Source: Deltaproteobacteria bacterium (GTDB lineage Bacteria > Desulfobacterota > Binatia > Binatales > Binataceae). Taken from it: a stretch of DNA of 64,000 nt. The notes beneath the pieces were generated by a model. The model was not told the origin of the DNA, did no database searches, and saw nothing but the letters and a program-made list of their open reading frames with translations. Shown in pieces: positions 52,592-61,601 of this stretch. The stretch covers positions 62,001 to 126,000 of the forward strand of contig JAFAHS010000255.1 in assembly GCA_019237115.1 (NCBI GenBank), given 5' to 3'. The translations under genes and the position numbers were made by a program. Each line of letters starts with the position of its first letter. Within the stretch, counting starts at the first letter, position 1.

Positions 52592-52975
52592 AATTTGCTC
52601 TTTCGCGCTACCTGCAGTTGCGACTCATTGCCGGGCGCCAATATACCTGTGCCTGCGGAAAACGTCATCCCGAGTAATCCAGACAGAGTGTGCGGTTTAG
52701 AAATAGTCCTGGGTTCTTCTCTCGAGGTCGTAGTCTCCCCTTTAACGGCAGGGTCCTCGCTGAGATCCTGGTTCCACGCCAGCGTGGCGGTCACCATCCG
52801 CAAATCAGTATGGCCGCCGTAAAACGGGCCGGTCGTGCTTTTACTCCGGAGACTGGGCCCGCTGTTCTGCCAAGCGCGTCGCTCGGCGCAGACGCTTCAC
52901 TTTGCCGCGGACTTCCGCTGGGTATCGGAGCTCGGGAGGTGGTCGCAATAAGACTTCTAAAAATTAAATTCCTAT
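52592..52975. other. Intergenic region of about 380 bases
   Basis: It lies between the minus-strand epimerase start and the end of the CoA-transferase gene, also on the minus strand. I found no gene with a supported start and no recognisable RNA or repeat. Confidence 0.5.
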
Positions 52976-55426
52976 TCAGCTGAGCGTGCCGGCATTTCGA
53001 AGCCGATCGATTTTCTCTGCGGAATAACCCAACAGCTTGGACAAGACGGCATCTGTGTCAGTGCCCCTGAGGGGCGCCGGCGAGGCAACCCCGGACGACC
53101 TACCGCCGAAGGTCCAAGGGATTCCGACATGCGTTCGCCGTCCGACTTCGGGATGTTCGAGCCGTACAAGGTATCCGCGTTCGCGCAGATGCTCGTCCGT
53201 CGCCAGATCCTGGTTGCTCATCGAAGGAAACGCAGCGACACCGGCGCGCTGCAAGGCTTTGGTGATTTCCCACCGGTCGCGGCTGCTGGTCCATCCGCTG
53301 ATAATGGAATCGAGCTCGTCTTCGTTCTGCTTGCGCGCGGACGGCGTCGAGAATCGCGGATCCTGAACCAACTCGGGCTTACCCATCACCGCACATAAGG
53401 CACGCCACTCGTCTTCGGTGCCAACCGCGATACTCACCCATTTGTCCGCGTTGCCGGAGGCTTTGTAGGTGTTGTGTGGCGTCATGATCGGATGATGATT
53501 GCCGACGCGTTCGGGTTCTTTTCCGGTGATCTGATATTGAAGCAGACCTTCCGCCATCAGCTGGACGGCGGTTTCGAGTTGTGACTGATCGATGTATTGA
53601 CCCTGACCCGTCTTTTTTCGATGGATCAGCGCGTTGATGACGGCGATCGCCCCGAAGATGCCCGCGTTGGGATCCATATAGGACGTGCCGAGTTCCATCG
53701 GCGGCATTCCTTGGTAACCCGTGGTGAAGAAAAACCCGGAAAGTGCCGCGGCGGGCGGTCCGTAGCCCAGATACCTGCGATACGGTCCGTCCTGGCCGTA
53801 GCCGGACATCGACAGCATGATGACGTCGCGACGAAGCTGGCGTAGCTTATCGTAGCCAAGGCCCATCTTGCTTGCGACACCCCCGGCAAAGTTCTCGATC
53901 ACCACATCGCAACACGGCACCAGTTCATATGCGACCTGCAGTCCCGCGGGATCCGCGAGATTGAGTGTGATGCTGCGCTTGCCTTGATTGTATTGGTTGA
54001 AATAACCGGCACGATTCGGCCCCGGCACATCGTCGGCGAAGGGAGGTATTGCTCTCGTGATGCACACGCGCTGTTCGCTCTCGATGCGAAGCACTTCGGC
54101 ACCCAGGTGCGCCAGCTGCAAAGTGGCGAACGGCCCTGCCCACGCCCACGTGAAATCGAGAATCCGAATCCCCGCAAGAGGCAGGCGTTCGGAGCTTGGG
54201 CGCGTAGGATTTGGCTTCTCGGGTGTGGGGCTCGTCCCGCTTCTTCCCAGGAGTTCGTCATTGTCCTGACCAAGTCGGGGCGCGGCCGTGCGAGCTGTAG
54301 AGTTGTTGACCCCGTAGCGGGAAGGCGCGCCCGGCACCCGAATTTCTTCGCGTTCGGGATAGTCGAGGGCGACGAAATAGTTGCGGTAATTCAGCTGAGT
54401 ATCGTCGCGGATGTCTTTCATCGTGTTGACCTTGGCGAATGGAATACGCTTCGCCTGGCCGGCATGGAAAAGTTCCTCCTTGTTCCACGACGACATCCAC
54501 TCTCTCATGAACAAGTTGAGGGCGTCGGAATTGGCGCCGCGCGCGATACGGTCTCGGAACAATTCCTCGTGCGTCCATTCGGGATCGCCCATCAATTCGA
54601 CCATCCGCTGCCATTGCGGTTCTTCGGCGCAGGCCACAAAGGCGTGGCCGTCGCGGCATTCGCTGAGCAGCCATGGGCCGATCACGCGCTTTCCCAAGCG
54701 TGAGGTCTCGCGACCCGTATAAGTGTAGTGCATCAGATTCATTTCGAGCATCGCCGCGATGCATTCCTGTTCGGAAATCTCGATGCTCGATGGCGCTCCC
54801 CCGTTCAATCGATTCAGATACATCGCCAGAACGGCGAAACACGCATGGAGTCCGCCCTGATAGTCGGCCTGATCGCCGAATGCCTTTAACGGCGGCAGGT
54901 CCGCGTACTCCGACGCACCGGGTGCAAGGAAGGCCATTCCCCCCGCGTTTTCTATGTTCAGTGCGTACCCCTTCCAATCCTTATAGGGGCCACTGTCGCC
55001 AAATGGCGATATGCCAACCGTGATGAGCGAGGGGAACCTCTTTGACAGAGCCTCACTTTCCAGCCCTCGAGGGGGACGAGCAGAGGGATGGAAGTTATGT
55101 ACCAGGATGTCAGCACTCGAGAGCAGACCATAGAAGTCGGCCTTCAAGCCTGGAACCGTCAGATCGATAGTGACTCCGCGCTTGTTGGCATTGAGGTAAA
55201 GAAAGAGACCGCTTTTTTCGGGATCCGGCTCTTGGCCGGGGGCAAACGGGCCGCGCCAGCGAAGGATATCGCCCGTCGGTTCTTCGACTTTGATTACATC
55301 GGCGCCGAGGTCGGCCATCAGCTTGGAGGCGAACGCGGCGGAAATTCCCTCGCCGCATTCCACCACCCTAAGGCCGTTCAAAATTCCGCGAGTACGAAAA
55401 TCACTGCTAATCAAGGGTTCGCTCAT
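52976..55426 (-). CDS. Double class III (CaiB/BaiF) CoA-transferase, two fused subunits
   Basis: The 816-residue protein is two CoA-transferase family III domains in tandem, residues about 15-390 and 420-816. Each starts with an L-x-x-L/I-R-V/I-L/V pattern (L-N-G-L-R-V-V-E-C and L-A-G-I-R-I-L-D-F-T) and contains L-G-A-D-V-I-K-V-E or L-G-A-E-V-L-R-I-E. Both have N-K-R or G-K-R then I-x-L-D/N-L, and S-G-Y-G-Q-D-G-P-Y-like segments. At the site where formyl-CoA transferase has its catalytic Asp, the N-half reads G-Y-A-L-N and the C-half G-Y-G-P-P, so neither shows the canonical Asp. ATG 55426 is preceded by GAGGTAA. It probably moves CoA between organic acids, with an unknown substrate. Confidence 0.9.
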   Translation of the reverse strand: MSEPLISSDFRTRGILNGLRVVECGEGISAAFASKLMADLGADVIKVEEPTGDILRWRGPFAPGQEPDPEKSGLFLYLNANKRGVTIDLTVPGLKADFYGLLSSADILVHNFHPSARPPRGLESEALSKRFPSLITVGISPFGDSGPYKDWKGYALNIENAGGMAFLAPGASEYADLPPLKAFGDQADYQGGLHACFAVLAMYLNRLNGGAPSSIEISEQECIAAMLEMNLMHYTYTGRETSRLGKRVIGPWLLSECRDGHAFVACAEEPQWQRMVELMGDPEWTHEELFRDRIARGANSDALNLFMREWMSSWNKEELFHAGQAKRIPFAKVNTMKDIRDDTQLNYRNYFVALDYPEREEIRVPGAPSRYGVNNSTARTAAPRLGQDNDELLGRSGTSPTPEKPNPTRPSSERLPLAGIRILDFTWAWAGPFATLQLAHLGAEVLRIESEQRVCITRAIPPFADDVPGPNRAGYFNQYNQGKRSITLNLADPAGLQVAYELVPCCDVVIENFAGGVASKMGLGYDKLRQLRRDVIMLSMSGYGQDGPYRRYLGYGPPAAALSGFFFTTGYQGMPPMELGTSYMDPNAGIFGAIAVINALIHRKKTGQGQYIDQSQLETAVQLMAEGLLQYQITGKEPERVGNHHPIMTPHNTYKASGNADKWVSIAVGTEDEWRALCAVMGKPELVQDPRFSTPSARKQNEDELDSIISGWTSSRDRWEITKALQRAGVAAFPSMSNQDLATDEHLRERGYLVRLEHPEVGRRTHVGIPWTFGGRSSGVASPAPLRGTDTDAVLSKLLGYSAEKIDRLRNAGTLS

Positions 55427-55850
55427 AGCCGCGTTTACCTCGAAAATGGACAAACTAGAAGAGGCTTTCCGCCCAACGAATTCTCAGCTTGGCCGCTCCT
55501 TTTGGTCAAATGCTTTGGTCTGATCTGAAACAAAGCAATGGGTGCGGGCAGGATTGCAGTCGAGGGCTGGAGCCATGCCAGGTCGGGCGAGCTACGCACA
55601 ACAACGACGAGGCTGGCGCAGCTTCGGGCGAGGCCAGCCAGTCTCAAGCACGCACGTACCGATCTGCGACTGTTTACCTGTGCTGCTCAATCAACGACCG
55701 AGCCGTTCCAGCTGCAAGCGGGCTCAGGTCCAGTACCCGACATTTCTGTCTCGAAGGTGATTCGACTCCAGGTTTTGGGCCGAGTCCTCTTTAACCCGCC
55801 GGAGCCTTCAAATGCGCCAAGCCTATAGCTAACATTCGCCCGGGATACGT
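55427..55850. other. Divergent intergenic region of about 420 bases
   Basis: It separates the double CoA-transferase and patatin genes. Several overlapping short frames of low-complexity, shifting composition are present on the plus strand, but none has a ribosome site or family likeness. Confidence 0.5.
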
Positions 55851-56840
55851 GTGAGAGTTGCGAAGACCCTGGTCGGGAACTGTGTGTTGGTGACAGAGCT
55901 GGTTTTGGCTGGGCTCTTGCTCGTCTGCGCCGCCTCTACAGATACCAGCCGTGACGCCCCTAACCATGCGCTGATTTTGGGGGGTGGTGGGCCGGTGGGA
56001 GAGGCGTGGGAGTCGGGAGTGATTGCCGGCCTGATGGAGAAAGGGGTCGACCTCGCGATGATGGATCGCATCATCGGTACTTCAGCGGGCGCCGTCGTCG
56101 GTGCTCGTGTGGCAGGTCGAATGTCTCGTTCGGAGCTAACCAGTGCGGCACTCACTCGATTCGAGGGTCCTCCGCCGAAACCAACGCAGCCTCCTCCTCC
56201 TCCTCCCCACGACCTGATGTTTCTCGTGCGTAGGCTTGAAGATCTGAACGCAGGGAAAATGTCCGAACAAACTGTAGGAATTGAAGTCGGGGAATGGGCG
56301 CTAAAGGTACGTCCCATTGTCAGCGAGGCGGGATTTGTAGCGAGCTTCAAGCGCCGCTTTCCACAACCATCCTGGCCCGGCGGTGCATACGAATGCGCGA
56401 GCGTCGATGCGGGAGATGGTTCGCTGCGGGTTTGGAATGAGTCTTCCGAGGTTTCCCCTGCCCTCGCGATAGCATCCAGTTGCGCCCTGCCAGGATTCTT
56501 CGCGCCGGTAACGATCGACGGTCATCGCTATATGGATGGAGGAGTTCGCTCGGCGACCAACGCCGACCTCGCACGCGGATGCAAAACCGCAATCGTGTTG
56601 GCGCCGACCGTGGGCCCGAGCGATGCGCTCGCGAAGGTCTCGGTCAAGCGTCTCGACGAGGAACTGGGGATTCTTCGCACGAGCGGCTGCAAAGTCGCTC
56701 TGATTGTTCCGGATGCGGCCACCCTCAGCGCTGTTGGGGGAACACTTGGAAACTCGGACCGCGCAGGGTTGGCGCTGGAGGCCGGACGAAAGCAGGGACT
56801 AGACAGCGCAGCGAACATCGCAGGTCTTGTGAGCCATTAG
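55851..56840 (+). CDS. Patatin-like phospholipase, probably exported
   Basis: The 329-residue protein has the patatin oxyanion loop G-G-G-G-P-V-G-E, the nucleophile S in G-T-S-A-G-A and the dyad Asp in M-D-G-G-V-R-S. It should hydrolyse acyl esters of lipids. The N-terminus carries a hydrophobic stretch (T-E-L-V-L-A-G-L-L-L-V-C-A-A-S-T) that could be a signal or lipoprotein signal; L-L-V-C is not a perfect lipobox. A run of Pro (K-P-T-Q-P-P-P-P-P-P-P) near residue 112 is unusual. Translation starts at GTG. It is divergent from the CoA-transferase. Confidence 0.88.
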   Translation: MRVAKTLVGNCVLVTELVLAGLLLVCAASTDTSRDAPNHALILGGGGPVGEAWESGVIAGLMEKGVDLAMMDRIIGTSAGAVVGARVAGRMSRSELTSAALTRFEGPPPKPTQPPPPPPHDLMFLVRRLEDLNAGKMSEQTVGIEVGEWALKVRPIVSEAGFVASFKRRFPQPSWPGGAYECASVDAGDGSLRVWNESSEVSPALAIASSCALPGFFAPVTIDGHRYMDGGVRSATNADLARGCKTAIVLAPTVGPSDALAKVSVKRLDEELGILRTSGCKVALIVPDAATLSAVGGTLGNSDRAGLALEAGRKQGLDSAANIAGLVSH

Positions 56841-56990
56841 CCGGTTGTGCGGCGGGATCTCCAAAAAGCGATTGTAGAACGATGCCCAAAGAGTTCCGAC
56901 CAACCGATGGGCGATTGTCTACGGAATCTGCCTATAATTCACGAGCGCCTCTCGCGGGTGAAATTCATCGCCCTATCGCGAGTTTGAGCA

Positions 56991-57548
56991 ATGAAATCGC
57001 AAAGGCGTAATGAACGTGCCGGGTCAAAGCGATCGGGTCGGCACGTATCCGGCCGCTGCCTTTGCGGCGCGGTCGAGCTGGAGATTGATTTTCCCGCTTT
57101 TTGGGCCTGGCACGATCACTCCGTGGCCAGCCGTCGCGCGCACGGCGCGGCCTATGCGACCTATATCGGTTGTTGGCGCAAGCACACCCGCGTGGTGAAG
57201 GGCCTAAGAAGCATTACTCGTTTCGCGGATACGCAGACGGAGTCGACCCGAAGCTTCTGCTCCAGGTGCGGGGCGCCGCTGCTTTACGAGCGCAAGGACT
57301 CGCCGCACATGGTCAACATCCCGCGGGCACTCTTCACCGACCGTACCGGCCGCGAGCCACGCTATCACGTGGCCATCGAGGAGCTGCAGGATTGGACCTA
57401 CACGGGCCATCGCCTTGTCCCCCTCAAGGGCTATCCAGGTATCGTCTGGGAACGCCCGAAATCGCGCCGGCGCCCGCCGCCCGGCATATATGACGTCGAG
57501 TTACTCGACCGCCGGGTCGGGTCCGCACGCGCCCATATTCTCCGGTGA
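56991..57548 (+). CDS. GFA-family (glutathione-dependent formaldehyde-activating-like) protein
   Basis: The 185-residue protein has the first GFA zinc pair C-L-C-G-A-V near residue 23 and the later F-C-S-R-C-G-A-P-L pair. The middle motif, normally H-C-x-x-C-R, reads W-H-D-H-S-V-A-S-R-R-A-H-G-A-A-Y. The middle Cys ligands are therefore replaced, and only one zinc site is likely complete. True formaldehyde-glutathione activity is doubtful for most members. It is 150 bases after the patatin gene. Confidence 0.8.
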   Translation: MKSQRRNERAGSKRSGRHVSGRCLCGAVELEIDFPAFWAWHDHSVASRRAHGAAYATYIGCWRKHTRVVKGLRSITRFADTQTESTRSFCSRCGAPLLYERKDSPHMVNIPRALFTDRTGREPRYHVAIEELQDWTYTGHRLVPLKGYPGIVWERPKSRRRPPPGIYDVELLDRRVGSARAHILR

Positions 57549-57818
57549 GGGTGTCTGCGTACCCCAGATTTGTACTGGCGCCCGCCTGGGTGTGATGCGG
57601 ACGGGCACGTAATGAGTCGCCTTCGTTGCTGGTGGCCGGCTCTTCGTCGCTAAACTTGTGCGCGACACCGTTGCGCCATTCTTAACCGTGCCGGGCCGCT
57701 CGGTGGGACAAGTCCCCGAGAGTCTTGGCCCCCGCGACTCAATCGTCGCGGAAAAAAGTCTCCTTCCAGCCGAATCGTTAAGAGCAGGTTGGCCCCACTC
57801 AACCGATGATCTGGTTGC

Positions 57819-58871
57819 TCATGGCCGCGTGGGCGGGAGAACCGCATAGCGCCGATTCGTAGTCGGATCGACCTTGCTCGCCTTCTCCCGGGCCGAGGCT
57901 AGCCACCGGCGGTATGCACGAACCATCGCCGGACTTACCGGGTCTATCGGCGGCGGATCGCCCTTGGACTCGCCCACCATCCACTCGACCCAGGCGTGCT
58001 CGAGTGGGGTAATTTCGTCGGTGGGAGGATCCGAGTGTTTCAAGGCTGACCCCACCCACGTATAGGCGGAGCGAATTCGGGGCGGCAGACTCGGCCCCAC
58101 GTGATCGGCGCCACAAAACATATGGTACTCGTGCGGGATATCGAGATCCCACAGTACCCGATGCAAAAACTCTGCGCCGTCGTGAAGATTGAAGACATCC
58201 TGGTCGGCCGCTTCGATATAGATGGCGAGACCGCTGGCGCGGATCGCCTCGGCGTTGGCAATCGCAAGATTGGCAGGATTGTTGGCGTTGAAAAGCTCCG
58301 GGTCGCGATTCGAACCGACAAATTGATCGGCACTGGCATCGCCGCCCGCGGCCAGGACTGGGGGATAAAAGAAGTGGTTGCGTTCAGTAACGGCATCAAG
58401 TTGCAGCGCAGGATCCAGAGCCGGCTCAAGTGCCGCAACCGCAGCAAATCTGTCGGGGTTCTTGAACGCAATTCTCAAACTGCCGTGGCCGCCCATAGAG
58501 GTGCCGGTAATGATGGTCGAATTGCGGTCCGCGGCGACGTTGTAGGTGCGGCGGAGATGGGCAATGAAATCATGCGCGATGAAACTCTCCCAGCGGATAC
58601 TGCTTCCCGGATGATCCAGGTAGAAGCCAAGCGGGCTCACCCCAGCCGAGGCGAGCAACATGGTCGGCATCGCCTCACTTTTCCATAGTTCGTCAAAGAT
58701 CGGCTTCGAATCGACCAGGTTCTGATGGCTCCCGCCTCCGCCATGCAAGACCAGGCAAAGTGGTAGAGGGCCCTTTTGCTCGTAGAGCGGCGGCAAAATG
58801 ACTGCATACGGCACGCCGTTTGGTGCGAAATCGACCGCGAGCGACGATATTTCAACGCGCGAGTTTTCCAT
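57819..58871 (-). CDS. Alpha/beta-hydrolase, esterase-D-like
   Basis: The product (about 350 residues from ATG 58871) has the oxyanion motif L-H-G-G-G-G-S-H-Q, the nucleophile elbow G-T-S-M-G-G-H-G-S-L as in esterase D and S-formylglutathione hydrolases, an acid in E-A-A-D-Q-D-V-F and a late catalytic His in G-A-D-H-V-G. There is no signal peptide. A TTG at 58907 would add twelve basic residues and cannot be excluded. The substrate is unknown; the presence of a GFA-like gene nearby is suggestive but not proof of formaldehyde metabolism. Confidence 0.85.
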   Translation of the reverse strand: MENSRVEISSLAVDFAPNGVPYAVILPPLYEQKGPLPLCLVLHGGGGSHQNLVDSKPIFDELWKSEAMPTMLLASAGVSPLGFYLDHPGSSIRWESFIAHDFIAHLRRTYNVAADRNSTIITGTSMGGHGSLRIAFKNPDRFAAVAALEPALDPALQLDAVTERNHFFYPPVLAAGGDASADQFVGSNRDPELFNANNPANLAIANAEAIRASGLAIYIEAADQDVFNLHDGAEFLHRVLWDLDIPHEYHMFCGADHVGPSLPPRIRSAYTWVGSALKHSDPPTDEITPLEHAWVEWMVGESKGDPPPIDPVSPAMVRAYRRWLASAREKASKVDPTTNRRYAVLPPTRP

Positions 58872-59113
58872 CCCTCGACGATGCTTGTGATCAAAGCGCG
58901 TCGTCAAGGATCAAATCCTGGTTCCGGGCTCCCTTTAACTTTTTAGACCCGCGTCGGGACGGCCCGGGCAGCACCGGCAGGCCCACTGACCATTTGGCGC
59001 GATCACCGCACGCGCCGGTCGAGACCACGGTTCTTCGGTCTGACCGGCTACATCAATCAGCCGCGAGCTGTGGGAGCGCGTGCAGTAACCGCTGTGCAGT
59101 GATCTGGCTCGCG

Positions 59114-61416
59114 TCAGCCCTGAAGGGTAACGAGGCCCCCGAGCGCCGGATCCGAAAAGCTGTCCTTTCCAGTTTCGACGTGACCCGCAAGTCGGTACTT
59201 GAAAGTCGGGTCTGCGGCGACGGTGACGATGAGGTCGTACCAGCCGAAGAACTCAGTCAGCGAGAACCCCTCTGAAAACGTCCCCTGCGGAGAGAGAACG
59301 GGTGTGAACGCGTTCCCTGTATACGCATTTAGTACTGTGACTTGGGCTCGGCTGCCGCCTAGGTTGGTGATGGCAATGTTGATTGCGACGCTATCGGGAT
59401 CGCTGTCATACGTGGAGCTAACCGCGAGAACTGCGGCGCTGGTACCGATGCTGCCATTGAAGTAACGCACGAAGCCATTGGGGCCGTATACGGACAAACT
59501 ATAGGAAGCAGTAACGTTCCACGTACCAGACAGAGTCTTGCCGGGTTCCACCGTGTACCAGCGCACGGGATCCAACGGGTTGCCGGAACGCACCTGAAAC
59601 ACGACAGTCGCGCTGCCCGAATTGGAGAACGTCAGATCTACCGTGCTGCTTGAAGCATCCACCGATGCTTCGACATTCATCTGGTAGGGCAAGGCGCGCG
59701 CGGGGCGGACACCTTTTTCCTGCGCCGGCACGCCGATGAACACGTCGCCCAGAGTGGGGACGAAGCTGTTTACGTTACCGCCCGCGAGTTCGTTCACCGG
59801 CGGGAGATCCTGGCTAGTATTCGGTAGTGCGGGGGGAGCCGCATTCGGATTGGCAAAGTTGAAGGCCGACGTCAGGTCACCGGCTACCGCACGGCGCCAG
59901 GGGGAAAGATTTTTCTCAAAGACCCCAAAGCGCTGCTCGATGAACCGGATCACCGACGTGTGATCGAAGACCTGAGAAATCACAAACCCGCCTTTGCTCC
60001 ACGGCGAGACAGCAAGAAACGGCACACGCGTGCCCAGCCCGATCGGGCCGTTTGGGGTCGAGGTAGTAACGATCTCGTTTTCGATGCTGACCGTTGACGC
60101 TCCAGTGGCGGGCGTCGGCGGCACCGTGGCGGGCACGACATGGTCGAAACTGCCGTCGGCTTCGTCGTAGTTGATGATGAGCACCGTCTTGCTGAACACC
60201 TCGGGGTTGGCCACCAAAATGTCCATGACCTGGGAGATGTACCAGGCGCCGTAGTTGACCGGCCAATCCGGGTGTTCGGTATAACCGGCCGGCGCTACGA
60301 TCCACGAAACCTGAGGCAGTTTGCCGCCCTGCACGTCGCTCTGGAACTGGCTGAACTGACTTTCTGCCCAAGCTTCCCATGCCTGCTGCGGCGCCCTCGA
60401 GCCGGGAATGGTGTTGATGATCTCAGTGCCCGTCGCCGCGTTGTCGAACAGCGACGACCCCGGCGCGGCAGTCGCGTATTGATTAAAGTACAGCATCGAA
60501 TTGTCGGTGAAGTTGCCGGCGAAGGAATTGGAGGTCCCGTCGCCGAAATCCGGCGCAAAGGTTTCACCGGCGAGGTCCTGGTAGATCTTCCAACTTATCC
60601 CGGCCGCCTGCAGCACTTCGGGGAACGTCTCCCAAATGAAGTACGCATTGTTGATGCTCAGGCCGTTGTAGGTGACCGGCCCGGCGCCCAAGCCATCGAC
60701 GCCACCGGGCCCAGATAGTTCACATTACCGACGCAGCCTGTCCACAGATAGCACCGATTTGGGTTGGTTGGCCCCATGATCGAGCAGTGGTAGGCATCCC
60801 CTACCGTGAAGGCATCCGCCAAAGCATAGTGGTACGGGATGTCCTGACGCGTCATATACGACATCGCGATCGGGCCCTTTGTGCTAGGCCACATGTCCCA
60901 CTGACCCTGGTCCCAGCCGGCATGGGTGCCGCTCCAGCTGTGGTCCGTTCCCGGAAAATAGGTCAAGCCCACGCTCCTGAAACTTGGGTTGATGCTTTTG
61001 GGATTCACGCGAAACGGCGGGATCACCTCCACCCCGCCGGAGGGGCCGCCCAAATTGCCGGAGTCCGGCGGTACTCCGAATCCCGCCGCCACGTTATTCG
61101 CGCCGGCAGGTTGCAAAAAGACCGAGGCTGGTGCCGTGCCGTTGCCACTCTGGAGGGGAAGATTGATGTTAACCGCGCGTGGATCGGAGAAGCCGCGTAC
61201 GCCGCGAAGGGTGCCGAAATGATGATCGAACGGGCGGTTCTCCTGCATCAGGATGATGATGTGCTCAACATCTTGAATCGTTCCGGTTTGGTTGTTTGCC
61301 GGAATCTCCAGCGCCCTGGCGATGTTCGCTGGCAGCGTACTCGCCATGGCGGTCATCCCCGTCAACCCTAGCAATTGCAGGAATTGACGCCGATCGATAT
61401 AGCGGTTATGGCTCAT
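59114..61416 (-). pseudogene. Tat-exported phospholipase C (phosphocholine-type) split by a one-base deletion
   Basis: From ATG 61416 the protein starts with a twin-arginine signal (I-D-R-R-Q-F-L-Q-L-L-G) and the phosphoesterase motif I-I-L-M-Q-E-N-R-P-F-D-H-H-F-G. It continues to V-N-Y-L-G-P and then falls out of frame to a stop. The second frame continues G-G-V-D-G-L-G-A-G-P-V-T-Y, carries L-I-I-N-Y-D-E-A-D-G-S-F-D-H-V and the C-terminal DUF756-like repeats, and ends at 59114. Restoring one base in the CC at 60705-60706 (plus strand) rejoins them into about 767 residues. That length suits phospholipases C of this family. The remaining sequence is well preserved, so the break is recent or an assembly artefact. 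Confidence 0.8.
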
Positions 61417-61601
61417 CGAGAATCTCCGTTGTGTAAGATCGTTGAGCGCGGAAGAAACCCGGCTCAATAGCTATCGCTGCCGATACCTAACGCCGACAAT
61501 TTACGCGAGTCACGGCGTGTCTCGATGACGCCATTATGAATTGACTATGAATCTGTTCGGCTGCGCGCCAGGTGTCGTGCAGTCGATATTGAGAACGAGC
61601 T

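Noticed and set aside
55538..55828. 96-codon plus-strand frame before the patatin gene
   Set aside because: No ribosome site, three overlapping frames of similar length, and no protein-like pattern.
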